Positions 22,005 through 34,301 are shown, numbered from the stretch's first letter. The stretch: 64,000 nt of DNA from Cotesia glomerata (GCF_020080835.1 NC_058164.1:9680142-9744141); one strand, 5' to 3'. Translations and numbers: made by a program. The notes: generated from the sequence alone by a model not told the origin.

Positions 22005-25000
22005 TCGGTCTTGTTCTTTGTGGGCTTTCTCCAAGATCACAAACTTTTACTTTTGCCACAGGCTAATTTATCAGCGGCTCATTTCAACCATTCAAGTTTT
22101 CCAAATACTTATATTATTCTTCTAAAACATTTATTCTTTCCAACCTTTTTTATTATTCCGGAAACTTATTTCGTACGTCATCTCGGTTATATATTAAGAG
22201 TAAAAATAATTTTTTATTTTTTTATCTGTAAAACAAAATTATTTATTAATCGTAAATAATTATTATTATTCGACAAAAAAATTACACATCAAATTATTGA
22301 ATTTTTTAAAAAATTATTATTTTTATAACCCGATAAATATTTGAGTGCTTAAAGCGAAGAGGAAAAGAATAATGGTTGGTAAGATTCACCGCGATAAATA
22401 TAATAATAAAAAAAAAACAATTGGTCTGACCATGAAATCGTTATCTGTAATTTTCTTACGTAAGTTAACGTTTAAAAGTTAACTGACTCATAAATGAATT
22501 GACTTTGTCTTGTACTAATATAATACTGAACAAACTGCTATATCATCTCAATAAATAAAGCTATAAAAATTGTTTGAAGGAGCTTCGTAATTTTTGTGTT
22601 GAATATTTATTATGTGTGTGTGTTATTTTTTATGCCGGGTCAATGCAATAATTGTTTTATGGACAGTGAAGATGAGCTCTATTGTCATATTTTGGCAGTA
22701 ATTTTATACATATATTATGCATGTATAGGTAATTTTTAGGTGTATGTGTGCGTGTGTGGATCTAAGTATATATATATATATAGGTAGGTTCGACTTTTCA
22801 ACCCATAATTGTCGACATAAATGTTCTCAAGGCGCATAAATTTCATCGCCACGACATGCGTGACGATGACTCACTGGAAATATTACATTAGTATCGTTCG
22901 CAGTTCATTGGCAAAAGCAACATTTTCTTAAAACAAACAATGTCGGTATTTTTGGTATATTTTCATAATTCGTTGAACTAAAATTTTTATTCAATTTTTA
23001 GATTTAATTATTTTTTTACGATTATTAGGATTTTTATAACTATGATTTTAAAATTAAAAAAAAAAAAAAAAAAAAAAAAGGGGCAGTTATTATAATGAAC
23101 ATAAACCTTAAACAAGATCGTACCACTTGAATTGAACATTTTTAACTAGTAAAATTGAAGATCTGGAAACGTGTTATATTTTACAACTAATAAGTTTTCT
23201 TTCCAATCATTTTCAATCTCAATTGAGTTAAATTTTTTCTTTGGAACATTTACAAAATTTGTTGTAGTCGGAACAGTTTTCCTAACTTTTCATCGTAGAA
23301 ATCGAAGAAAAAAACTGGAATTTTAGTAATCTGATAATAACCAGGGTCATAAAATTGACCCTTATCGATTAATTTCAATTTCTTCCATTAAGAAAGAATT
23401 AAAAAAAACAATTATTACTGTTTTTTAATTTTTTAGCGGTCAAAATAAGCGCTGGATCTATTTATAATATTTTTTCAAATCTTTACAGTTGAAATTAAAA
23501 AAAAATTTAATTATTAAAAAAAATTCAGTGTCATAATTTTAAATTGTAGTTTCGGGTAGTAATTCAACACGTGAACTTAAATTGAACATTTCTGTTTTCA
23601 CTCAATTACTATGAAATTTAAGAAAGTTATTTCGAGGACATAAAAAGTATAAACAAAATTTCATGTGTGAAAATCTAACAAAAAATCGATCGATACTCTT
23701 TGTGAATAGTAAAATGTAGTCTAAAGAGTATCGAATGGAATATAAAAAAGCAAATGTGAGGTAAAGTAAGACTAGAGATTTATCATAAGCATCATATTAC
23801 TTTTCTATCCGGCAACGCGTCTGTACAAGTAAATAGTAGTTGATAGTAACAATCGGTACACTGAACATCGTACACTTGGTGAATTGAATAGACATTGTAG
23901 ATATAAGAATAGAAAGCTGTAAAGTTTAGTAAAGGCAATACACCTTAACTCCAAGTGACAACTGGTGAATCGATCCCATCAGTTGCATTATAAAAAATCT
24001 ATAAAAGTTTTATCGGATAAGTTGATCGTAAAATTCAGAGTATCGGGTGTTATGAGTTAGGTTCCACTGGTTGACCACAAGCTCTGCCCGACGTATAAGA
24101 TATCCAGTAAAAGTTTTCAGCTATCTTTTTATTATTGTTTTTATTTTTCGTATGATGTTAGGGAATTTTTAATTTTCAGTCATGGAAAATTTGAATGATA
24201 GTTTGCAATTTTCTCTTGAAAAAATTATAAATTTTCTGCTTGAATTAAGAAAAAAGATGTCCGCGACACAATTCCAGAGATACTTTTTATTTATATCTTA
24301 TCTCCTACTTAATTATTACAGCTTGCGGCTCACTTCTAGCTTATTATTATAGTAAACGAGATAATTCACCGTGATTTCATTCCTTGATGTTATACTCCTC
24401 GTCAAAAGGGACATTGTCGTTATAAGAAAAAACCGCGTAGGTCGATTGAATTAATTTACCCTGAATCCCACAATTTATTACTCAAATCTTAGCCCATACT
24501 AAAAAATGCGCGTTTGACTTATTTAAGTTATTTAAATTTGTCATCTAATTTTTTATTAAAATTTTAATTATTTTATTTAGTTTTCTAAAATGAGCTGTCA
24601 AATTTAATTCAATTTATTTATATCAACTTCTTATTTCACTCTTCTATAAATATATTGACAAGTTTAATAATCTATATTTATAATTTTATAATCTTTTTAA
24701 AGTATCCGTATGTCTGTTTTTTGTACGCTGTTGTCGGTTTTTAACATGACCAAAAATTAACCAAACAAATTTTATTTTTACTATTACAAAAATCTTTTCT
24801 GTCCGGAATTAATGAATCTCTGAAATTTTTTAATTTTTTTTTTCAATAAATAATTTATTTTTTAAAAGTTTTACAAAATTCCACATAGAGAAGATAAAAA
24901 AATTGACTTGATTCAAGAGAAAAAATCTTGAACAAATTTTTTTTTTTAAGCCCTTAAGTTATGAGACTTATACTTTTTTTTTGATAATTATAAATAATTA

Positions 25001-26906
25001 AATCTGCATTATAACCAAAGCGGTCCATTAAATAAATAAACGGAATTTTTCATCAATTCAAGAGCACTTTATAAAACATTCGATTAAATATAACTATAGT
25101 TATGATCCTCAAACTGCATACTTACTTCAAGTCATTGACTCTTCATTCTTAACGAACCGTATTTTTTTTTCAATTAACTTCAAGAAGTAACTAGAAGCGT
25201 CCTCTGTATCCTTGAGAAGGCCACATTTACAAATAATCACGTAATTAGATAAATATTTTAAATTTCTGTCTGTATAAAATTAATTTACATAAAATTTGGA
25301 AAATTCGAAAATATACAAACGCTTATGTTAATCGTTTAACGTACTGAATTCAATCATTTTTATCCATTAATTTAAGATAAAATTAAAAAAAAAACTGTTT
25401 CAATAAAAAAAAGCATATCTATCGAAATATAAACGCTCTCAAGAAACAATTAAAGAAAAGCATACATTTAAACAATTGACTTTTGAATTGAGATTCCGGT
25501 TTTATAAGCAGAATTAAAATTTCTTCTTCTATACATCCCAATACATCGTCTTTTGTTTTCTTATTGACCCAAAAACTGGACAAAGAACTGGAAGCAAAGC
25601 AAAATGTACAACTATAACTATAACCATAATTAAAACTACCCCGAAAAATGATTCGGACACTTGACTGTCTAGTCTTTTGTTAGACGTCTAAACAATACAT
25701 ATATATTTTTCATTAGCTTCCTCTTCCTCTTCCTTGTTCTTAATCTTCTATTTCGCCAGAAAATACTTATAAAAATAATATTCTGGCGCCAGGGTATACA
25801 TATTTATAGGTTATACTTAACCGTAATAAAAAAATGTATAAGTAAAGGATCTATACATCCATTACACGTAACAGTTAAAGTAAAAGATGAAACGTTTCAT
25901 ACTTGCACTTTATTTCAAGCATCTGTTTTAGCAATGCTGCAGTTCTCTCATTTATTTTCTTTTATTTAACATTTTGAAATATACCACACGAGCCAAGTGT
26001 CGGCGTAATATTTCACTAAAGATTAAGAGTAAAAGCTTTACTTCTAAGTGAAAATTATTCTTTATTGTGACTCGTTAAATTTTCTCAGTACATTCATACA
26101 ATATTTGTCAATATTTTCTTAGTACACAATTACAATTTTCACTTTTACTCAAAATTATTTCGAAGAAATCGGAGGTACGAGAAAATTGAACAAAACTTTT
26201 TTTTATAGAAAATTGAATTTCCCATAAAAAAGGTCTTTTATGATTTTCTCATATCTTTGATAATTCACTCAGAATTTTTAAATTATAGATAAATTGGCTT
26301 GCATAAAAATTTTATTTTGAAAAAACAATATTAACGTTGGCACAAATTTGCGGATATTTAAATTACACAAAACCTAATTGCAATTAATTATGTTAATCCA
26401 GTAAAAGTAAGGAAGAGTTTCTAGTTTATGCAACAAAAGGCTGATGATTAAAGTTGTCATTTGACGGTCAACTGATTTCCCCAATGACCTGCTACTGGAG
26501 AGTAAAGTTTGACCTGATGAGCCGTATTACCGGTCATATTTTATCACACATATCACCCGTCACGTATTAAGTTTACCCTCATTCCGAACTTTGAACGCTA
26601 AACACACATAGACATAAATATAAGTATATTTTTAGCAAGTTTAAGAAAGAGCTAGAAAGTGTAGAGTGTACAGTGTATAATGAGACAGAATACTTTTGAT
26701 AAGCAGAAGCGGTACTTTAAGTAAATGGTTACGATTCGTTGCTCACACGCGTGCACACACTTAATACCGTTTCGCCTGTATCTACTCTACTCTGGACTGT
26801 GTTAACCATGTAACATTATGTGCACATGCACTCCTCGCGCGTCCAACCACGTAATACAAATTTCTAAATGCTCCGTTACATACATCCGTCTTTTGCTTTA
26901 CTTTGC
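22005..26906. other. Gene-free AT-rich tract
   Basis: Poly-A run at about 23058-23079 and TATATA near 22768-22780. GC-richer patches occur at 22830-22910 and 26740-26860. A fragment like the CTTGATTCAAGA repeat of 35976-36197 lies near 24910-24930. No exon or RNA gene recognised. Confidence 0.5.
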
Positions 26907-27067
26907 TTACATATACGCCCTTTCATTCATATATTTGTTTTCATACATGTAATATATAGAATTGTAAAGTATATATGGTTTGTCATCATTTGAATTATTA
27001 CATACTGTCATTTGCTTTTTTTTATTTTTATTATTGTTTGAGATACAGCTTCGATAACGACTGTGTA

Positions 27068-27111
<44 letters not shown>
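27068..27111. repeat. (AAT)n microsatellite
   Basis: About fifteen AAT repeats, ending in TTATTATTAA. It is a natural target or tail of TAA-associated retroelements. Confidence 0.95.
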
Positions 27112-27112
<1 letters not shown>

Positions 27113-27317
27113 TTATTATTAAGTTAATTTTTACATCAATTTTCGATACTAATGACCGGGGATGATGGTATTTCATTATCTTAAAAAATTTTTTTTAATA
27201 ATTTACTAAATATTCAAAGATCATGATAATAACAAAAATTAATTTGAAAAAGAACTGAGCTGCCTATTAAATAATTAAAATTATTTAAGAAAAATTTTTT
27301 AAAGATAATGAAAAACA

Positions 27318-27318
<1 letters not shown>

Positions 27319-27381
<63 letters not shown>
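27319..27381. repeat. (TAA)n microsatellite
   Basis: An uninterrupted TAA run that serves as the tail of the minus-strand SINE and as the left boundary of the SINE/LINE cluster. A similar run, (AAT)n, lies at 27068-27111. Confidence 0.95.
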
Positions 27382-27382
<1 letters not shown>

Positions 27383-27386
27383 TTAT

Positions 27387-27621
27387 AGCCATAATTTATA
27401 GCTAAATTTGTCATTAAAGACAAATTTGGGAACTGGGGAAATAAAGGATAAAGGGGGGAGGAGGGACCTTACTCAGTAGGAATTTTTCGGTAACCGAAAA
27501 AATAATTCAGACAGCCCAGACCGGGACTCGAACCCGGATCATTTGGTTACGCGCCAAAGGCTCTACCAGTTAAGCTATCCGAGACATTGTCCGTAACTAC
27601 CATTCCGTCACCTAATAAGAC
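27387..27621 (-). mobile_element. tRNA-derived SINE, copy 1 of tandem pair
   Basis: Same 235-bp unit as 27662-27896, offset by 275 bp. The tRNA-like head is 27585-27514 on the minus strand. The 3' end on the minus strand runs into (TTA)n (27381-27319), which is its likely tail. The 40-bp spacer 27622-27661 separates it from copy 2. The near-identity of the two copies implies a recent duplication. Confidence 0.75.
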
Positions 27622-27661
27622 CTACCGAGTAATAAACACCACCGTCCATCTTACGGTAAAG

Positions 27662-27896
27662 AGCCATAATTTATAGCTAAATTTGTCATTAAAGACAAAT
27701 TTGGGAACTGGGGAAATAAAGGATAAAGGGGGGAGGAGGGACCTTACTCAGTAGGAATTTTTCGGTAACCGAAAAAATAATTCAGACAGCCCAGACCGGG
27801 ACTCGAACCCGGATCATTTGGTTACGCGCCAAAGGCTCTACCAGTTAAGCTATCCGAGACATTGTCCGTAACTACCATTCCGTCACCTAATAAGAC
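27662..27896 (-). mobile_element. tRNA-derived SINE, copy 2 of tandem pair
   Basis: This is a 235-bp copy essentially identical to 27387-27621. Read on the minus strand the tRNA-like head is 27860-27789 (72 nt). It has an A-box-like TAGCTTAACTGG, a B box GGTTCGAGTCC, a T arm CCGGG/CCCGG, an anticodon stem TTTGG/CCAAA and an acceptor stem with one mismatch. Position 33 of the anticodon loop is G instead of T, so this is a tRNA-like promoter head rather than a working tRNA. The body ends with a CT-rich tract and TTTAGCTATAAATTATGGCT. It abuts the truncated LINE directly. Confidence 0.75.
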
Positions 27897-28841
27897 TCCT
27901 AGGCGAACTGATGGACAAGTCCATGCACAGCGTGTTCTTCAAACACGTGCGTGATCATGGCTTGTCCACCCAGCTGACGTTTTCCTTCTTAAAGTCAGCT
28001 GGCCTGATGTCCGAGACTGAAGGGTTCATATTTGCTTGCCAAGATGGTGTCATTAACACTCTAGAATACCGTAGCAAGGTGCTCCAGGTGCAGCTTCTGG
28101 ACACGTCATGTAGGATGTGTAAACAACACCCGGAGACGCTCATGCACCTTTTGTCAGCATGTCCTGTGCTGGCGAGAGGTGCATATATCCAGCGTCACAA
28201 CGCTGCCCTGAGAGTACTGTACTACTATCTTCGTCATTACTACGGTATTGATATGACACCAGTGCTGCCTTATCTGCCAGGAGATATTCCCCAGGTTGTT
28301 GAGAATGACAGTTGCAAAATTTATTGGAACATGCCGTTTGCAACAACTCGGCGGATCGATCACAACAAACCTGATATTGTGCTCTTCGACAAGGCTACTC
28401 GTGACATTTATGTCATTGAGTTCTCGGCCCCGGCTGAATACAACATCTCAGCCAAAGAAGAGCACAAAAGACAGATATATCAGGATCTCCTGTTTGAAAT
28501 TGGCAAACTTTACCCAGGTTACCGTGTCAAGCTCGTCGTCCTGATTGTTGGCGTCCTCGGAGGGATGAAACAGTCTTTTGTATCCTCACTTGCCAGAGTT
28601 CCAGCTTGCTCATCAAAAGCTGAATTCTTGGCGGTCAGGATGCAGAAGGCTGTCATACTAGGTTCCCTCCGTCTACTTAGGAAAATGACTTTGGCCTGCT
28701 GTGATCACTAACCGCCTTGTTGAGCGGAGTGGTACAGCAGTAATGGATGGAGCTCAGGCTGGGCCCTCGGAGAATCGGACTCCGGGGACAACCCCCCTGA
28801 GCATTTAATAACATAATAATAATAATAATAATAATAATAAA
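27897..28841 (+). mobile_element. 5'-truncated R4/Dong-like non-LTR retrotransposon
   Basis: Only the last part of the LINE is present. It starts abruptly at the end of an upstream SINE copy, carries the C-terminal zinc finger and restriction-like endonuclease frame (27911-28711), then a GC-rich 3' UTR of about 93 bp with a potential CTCGGAG..CTCCGGGG hairpin, and ends in (AAT)n at about 28811-28841. R4-clade elements such as Dong are known to sit in TAA microsatellites, and here (TAA)n also lies on the left at 27319-27381. GC content is far above the neighbourhood and the frame is unbroken, which suggests a fairly recent insertion. Confidence 0.8.
27911..28711 (+). CDS. C-terminal fragment of R4-clade LINE protein (zinc finger + restriction-like endonuclease)
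   Basis: This is a 266-codon open frame. Residues 67-84 form a CCHC zinc finger (C67-x2-C70-x8-H79-x4-C84, within CRMCKQHPETLMHLLSAC). It is followed by a region with NKPDIV (D155) and, 15 residues later, VIEFSAP (E170), then lysines at 182 and 186. That layout fits the PD-(D/E)xK restriction-like endonuclease of R2/R4-type LINEs, which nicks the target DNA for target-primed reverse transcription. The later stretches VVLIVGVLGG and AVILGSLRLLRKM resemble the conserved tail of R4/Rex6/Dong proteins. The reverse transcriptase domain that should precede the finger is missing, because upstream sequence is SINE and the frame meets a stop there. The first ATG is therefore probably not a natural start. 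The protein end looks complete. The product alone could not retrotranspose. Confidence 0.8.
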   Translation: MDKSMHSVFFKHVRDHGLSTQLTFSFLKSAGLMSETEGFIFACQDGVINTLEYRSKVLQVQLLDTSCRMCKQHPETLMHLLSACPVLARGAYIQRHNAALRVLYYYLRHYYGIDMTPVLPYLPGDIPQVVENDSCKIYWNMPFATTRRIDHNKPDIVLFDKATRDIYVIEFSAPAEYNISAKEEHKRQIYQDLLFEIGKLYPGYRVKLVVLIVGVLGGMKQSFVSSLARVPACSSKAEFLAVRMQKAVILGSLRLLRKMTLACCDH

Positions 28842-29167
28842 CATTTTTTAATTCATACGATCATTATTATTATTAGTTCAATATTTATTATTTATAAGAA
28901 TCGCGTGAGAACCATAAAATCATACTACTGTACCTTACTAATTATATCATTAACATTTAATGATAGCATCCATCATTTTTGAAATGGAAAATCAACCCCC
29001 ATCCCGCATCAGTCATTTACGTCCAGACTAGTCATAAATTTATATTACATATATTGTCCCACCGAAAATTTATATAATTTATTTATCAAATAAACCGTTT
29101 AAAACATTTAAAAATACCATTAATTATTTAAATAATTAAAGAATTATAAAAATTACTCATCAATTAG
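28842..29167. other. Short gene-free spacer
   Basis: Lies between the LINE tail and the 3' end of SLC25A26. AT-rich and featureless. Confidence 0.5.
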
Positions 29168-29231
29168 TTTATTCTGATGTTTATCACTAAAGTATTTACA
29201 TAATGCATTAAAACCAACCAATACTTTTATT
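29168..29231 (-). terminator. Candidate polyadenylation signals of SLC25A26
   Basis: On the minus strand AATAAA occurs at 29231-29226, ten bases after the stop codon, and again near 29173-29168. The second is a more usual distance from a stop codon. AATAAA is frequent by chance in DNA this AT-rich, so the assignment rests on position only. Confidence 0.35.
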
Positions 29232-29240
29232 TAAATCCTA

Positions 29241-30465
29241 TCACAACCTCGGTGATTCACGGAACAAATATATCGAGCATAAATACTTTGTTTGTTCGTA
29301 AACTCCGAAGAATATTAGGCTACTGAGACCAAACCCAAAAGTCCTCAATGAAATGCCGGTGAATAGTCTGAAAAAGAGAAAAATACAAAAAATATTATAA
29401 TGAATCTGATTAAAAAAAATTAAAACATTAATAAGCATGATAGATACCCTTTAATTCCTCTCTCTTTGTAAACCTCTCTCATGGTGTCTGAAATTTTAAC
29501 TCTTTTCTGCGAAATGTGACTCAACATTATTCTTGTTTTTATGACGTCAAACGGTGTAGTTAGTGCTGCTGAAGTGGAGCCTAACAAAAAATAATTAAAT
29601 TAAATCGATTAATCATTTTATAACTTCCCTATAATGAAGTTATCATGTAAAATAATCGTATCCAGTAATTACTAATACTTTACCAGCAAATGCGCCTGCG
29701 ATGGCTCCTTCAAGTGGCGTGCAATCCCGCTGCATTTTATTTTTCCACGATAATTTAAGAAAATCCCATAAAGGCATTTGAAATATCCCAAATGGTAGAT
29801 CACGGAGCAGAGTAATACCATACCCGCGGTACAGAGTTCTTATGCCGAGAATTGCCGGATGAGCGTCAGTTAAAAGTGCTTGCCGACGTTGCTTCAATAC
29901 TTCAACAGGTACTTTAATAAGACAGGCCATCTTTAACATAAAAACAGTTTAAACGTTTTGACTTTTTACATGATGATGAAATTAAAAAAAAGGTAAATTA
30001 CCAATTCGGCAGCGCAGGCTCCTCCCATATGAACAAACGGATAATTCTTTGGTTCAACATACGGTTGAACGATTTCCTTGAATCCGTCGTAAGTCGCGAA
30101 AAACAACGAAGCTATATTTAAAAAATTGTTTACAGAACTCGTACTGCTTGTCTGAATAAATGTATAAATAATAATAATAATAATATTACCTGAAGGAGCG
30201 GATCCAGCGATCGCTGGTCCGAGACCGCGGTAAAGTTTCTTAAACCCTCCAGAGTTTATGAACCCTTGTTTGCTCTGCAACCGCGTTTTGACTGTTTCCA
30301 TCGGGAAAAATATTACGTCATAAGCTAGTCCAGCGGCAGCTCCAGACTGTAATAAATATTTTTATTTATATTTTTAGAGCATAAGTTTCTTTTTACGAGT
30401 CGATTCTTAAGATGAGGACTTACGATCATTGATGACCAAAAAATATTTCTGCGGGATGGTTCCAT
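29241..30465 (-). CDS. SLC25A26: Mitochondrial S-adenosylmethionine carrier, six coding exons
   Basis: Exons, in transcript order, are 30465-30424, 30346-30190, 30111-30002, 29930-29684, 29580-29448 and 29367-29241 (stop TGA). Every intron has GT..AG ends and the joined frame is open for 271 codons, close to the roughly 274 residues known for the animal protein. Three mitochondrial-carrier repeats are visible, each with its P-x-[DE]-x-x-[KR] signature: PMETVK (residues 29-34), PVEVLK (111-116) and PFDVIK (195-200). The stretches VKTRLQSKQGF, ACLIKVPVEVLKQR, LYRGYGITLLRDLPF and QMPLWDFLK match the SAM-carrier subfamily rather than other SLC25 members. By family knowledge it exchanges cytosolic S-adenosylmethionine for mitochondrial S-adenosylhomocysteine across the inner membrane, feeding methylation of mitochondrial RNA, protein and quinone precursors. 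The start ATG at 30465 is preceded by an in-frame stop and follows AAG. Introns are 77, 78, 71, 103 and 80 bp, and the second contains a short TAA run. No neighbouring gene is visible, so there is no operon-like context. It appears intact. Confidence 0.95.
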
Positions 30466-30520
30466 CTTCTTTGTCTCCTCAGATATTTTTATGAGGTTTT
30501 AGTTCGCTCAGTCCTGAAAG
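30466..30520 (-). other. SLC25A26: Probable 5' UTR part of SLC25A26 exon
   Basis: Upstream of the ATG the minus strand runs 55 bases to a good acceptor (pyrimidine/A-rich run then TTTACAG at about 30527-30521). This suggests a leader intron and an unlocated non-coding first exon farther right. A second CAG lies at about 30514, so the acceptor could be there instead. There is an in-frame stop in this stretch, so it cannot extend the protein. Inferred from splice-site sequence only. Confidence 0.4.
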
Positions 30521-33500
30521 CTGTAAATTGAATAATATTTTTTATTCAGTAAACATTTTCTTGTCTCATTATAAGTATAGTTTTTATAACTAATAATAAT
30601 AATAATTTTGCATTTTTTTAATAAAATAACTTACGTTGAAAAAAAATATTAAAAAAAATTCGCACTTGTAGAAATTAAAAAAAAACTACGAGTAAAAATT
30701 TTTAAAAATATTTCTTTTAATTTCTACTAAATTCATCACCATAAAAATTTTATGATAGCTAAATAAATCAAATCAAGTTTCATGATTAATTTTTCTTATA
30801 AAATTTGACATCATATAAAACAAAAAATATCTTCAAGTATATTTACTTTTAAACAATATTGTTTCTCAACAGCGTAAAAAGTGTATTAGCATTAAATTTT
30901 ATTCTTATTACAATATCTTTGATACGATCTTGTCCTTCGTAAATAAAATCTCATTGCATAAAAAAATCCCACTAAAGTTTTTTGTCTACGGATGAAAATA
31001 AAGTTGGGTTATATCTTGATTCGATGAAAAGTAAGTTCGAGGATGTGAAAAGAGAAAAATTTTTTCTTAATACTTATAAGAGACATCTAAAAGTTTCGAT
31101 ACAGGCAATAAGGATAACTTCCTGCGAAGAAAATCATCTTTTGTGAGTACTTTTTGTCCAGGAAAAAAATTCTGTACAACAATAGAAAGGAAAAATAGTC
31201 GTACAGCATGCTTAAAAATAAGCGGACTAATTATGGATTATTGGATATAAGATAGTTATAATAATAATAATAATACAAATAAAAGAATTTTAAAGCTTGA
31301 AACAAACAAACCAATTAGTGCGCAGAATGTGGGTCGTAGAATTTTTCATACGTACTCGATTCGGTTTAGTTATGTTTAAATATATAGCTAAGTACTTTTA
31401 ATGTAAAACTTTCGATAATAGCCTGGCTCAAAGTTATAAACATATATATACATATATATCTATTAAAAGAGTGCGAGTGAGTACTTCAACCTCAATAGAT
31501 CTGAGTATGGAGTATATGGAAGATGAGAAATAAGTTTATAGATAGCATAGAAACCTAAATTTTATTAATCTTCTTTCAATAGCGTGCATGATGAATGTTT
31601 TTTTATTTGCTGTGGTTGCGAGTGCTTTGAATTTTTATTTTTATGGCTAAATGTCAGGGTATAATTATCGAGTCGTTAAGCTATAATTTACAAGATGGGA
31701 AACACTCCAAGTTGTTTAGCAATAAATAGTTTATTATGTGTCTTACTATTAATTAGAAAAGACACTAACACTGCTCTTTCGGTGTAAACTTATGAATGAG
31801 AAATTTTGCGGTGACAACATGGAGGACAAGTTTATTTAAAATGGAACCATTACCTCTTTTTAACTTTTATCGCGAATAACTTCAGATCAAAAAAACAAAC
31901 TCCCGATTTTTTGTACAGAGTATCAACTATCCGCTCAATTTATTATTGATGCATAAAAATACTTGTACAAACAGAATTTATCATTGGTATTTTCCATATT
32001 TTATTCCGGTATCATATCAGTGACGTGTGACGTCATGGAGCGTCTATATGTAATAGAGTTCTAACATAACTATCATTATTTGGTAAAATATACGAGCAAG
32101 TAAAGGCAAAAGGCATAGCATCGTGATACTCTATGTAAATGTAAATATATACGTATGTAAATGTATTATATATTTGTAGTGGGAGTGAAACTGACTGTTT
32201 ACCACCTCTCTCATAACTTTGACAGTTCCATTACCGTATCAAAAGCTAACGGCAGCATCGTATGGATAGTTCACGTCTGTGAATCGACGCGTGCGGTGGT
32301 CCGTCAGGTAGTTTTTGTATTACTGTCCTCTTTAATTATAAGTAACGATTATCTATTTTGTTGGTTTTTTCCACTAATCATCTACATCATTTACCGAGGA
32401 CAAAACAGTGTAATTATTTTTTATATTCCGTTTATTAGTGCATGTTTGTGTTTTTTTTTTTTTTTTTTTTTCTTCATTATTAAGAAAAAGATATAATAAT
32501 GAAAAAAAAGAGAAAAAAATTATTAGTTCTTTTTAATGTCAGAGAACGAATTGACGTGAGAAAAATTGTGTGTTTAGCAACAGAGGAACAATAGTGATGA
32601 AATTTACAAAGAAACACTACAAACGGATACATAGGATAGATCTGTTATATGCGACAATTTATCATTTTTAGTGCAACTCTTTATTATTTATGGAGACCTA
32701 CTTTTTAAATACATGATTAAAATTTATTTGCTTGATAATAGCAAAAATAAATTTAACGAAATTGAAATTAGAAAACTTGAAAGTTCATTTTTTGAATGTT
32801 TCGATTATTGCATAGTATGCACATAAGTTGGAACATTGAAATTTTCGTTCATGTACTAGTTAAAATAGATGTCAGTAAAAAAAAAATATTAGGTTAATTT
32901 TGGAGTGATTTTACTAAAGAAAGAATCAAAAAATAATAATCAGTAGATTTTATATACAAAAAATCAAAATTAGTGAATGTAAATTTTAGGAATGACATAT
33001 TTTACCTGCTTTTAGTTACGACTTTGCTATAAAAAATTTATTTGAACTTTCTTTCATTGAAAAGTTAATAAAAGGCATAAGAATATTAAAACTAAAAAAC
33101 TCAACTTTTATATTCTAAAGATGTTCCAACGGATGTAAAACAAGAAATTTTGATCATAAAAACTCGAAAAATCTATAGGAAGAGTCAGTGACTACTCAAA
33201 AGATGTTATTTCAAAATGACATTGAAAGTTTCCCAAGTGTATTTCGACGATAGCTAAATATTCATTCCAAGAATTTAATATAATTGTCGATTTATGAGAA
33301 AAGAATTACTTTGATACACAATAAATTGAAGATAATATAGATAGATCTAAGTTCAAATGATATGATCAAACTTGTGTTAATATTTACGTTTAATATTTTT
33401 AAAAAGTTCTCTTAAACCTCATAAAGCAGCAGGTCAAAAATGTTAAAACATTTAAAACAACAAAAATACACGGAAAGTAAAAGGATGTTAAATAGCGCTT

Positions 33501-34301
33501 CAGTATTTTTTTATTTTCATTTTTTATTGTATGTAATCACACAAAAAGCCGCAATCTCACGTACCATTTTTAAGCCAGTCACTAGATTTAATTGTTTTAT
33601 TCATCAAAACAATTCTCTACAATCATTTTTTTAATAGAAGTTTATTAAATTCAAAATACACCGCAGTATTTAAATACATTTTTAATCCATAACTTGTAAT
33701 TGAAAAGCACATATAATAAGTTGGAGGTGGTCGAACAGAACAATTTTTTGTTCAACATTTGAAACTCCTCAATAATTCATAACATTGACATCAATTTTAG
33801 TTTTTAATTTTATAAATTCTGGAATAAAAAATAATTTTTTATTTTCAATGAAACTATCAAATTTTACAATTTTTCTAGTAAATATTTGAATTTTTTAATA
33901 ATTAGACTGAATGTAAAAATTTTTGCTATATTGTGATAAGACTGAATTGACGTCACGCGTATAAAATTTTTTTTCCGATGCATACCCAACAAATTTGAAC
34001 ACGTTGATGGGTTATAAAACAAAATAATTTAGCAAATATCTGGGAGATTATTTACAATAAAGTAAAGTGATTTAGTTGATTGTTATTCATCAAGTTAGCC
34101 ATATCGTACGTGCGGCCTCGTTGCGTTGATATATATGAAATAAATAAATAAATAAAAGAAGAACAAACGGTATATACTTTTATACTTGTGACATATTAGT
34201 CTGTAGTGTCGCATAGTATCTAGGCCCTGAATTTTAAATTATTAAATGTCCATGATATGGTGTACATGATTGAGTTTCTATTCATTTTCAATATACACAT
34301 A
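30521..34301. other. Upstream region of SLC25A26, no gene seen
   Basis: Should contain the SLC25A26 promoter and any non-coding first exon, but I cannot place them. T run at about 32450-32470. A lone TACACGGAAAGTAAAAGG near 33468 resembles a CACGG element end without a partner. (AAAT)n lies at 34138-34157. Confidence 0.45.

Noticed and set aside
27514..27585. True tRNA gene
   Set aside because: Cloverleaf nearly complete, but position 33 is G, the acceptor stem has a mismatch and wobble pairs, and it is the head of a repeated SINE.
27955..28544. Four additional frames inside the LINE
   Set aside because: Shadows of the endonuclease frame 27911-28711 in other frames or on the other strand.
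33466..33485. TACACGGAAAGTAAAAGG as an element end
   Set aside because: No inverted partner or word array found nearby. A lone match of this length can be chance or debris.
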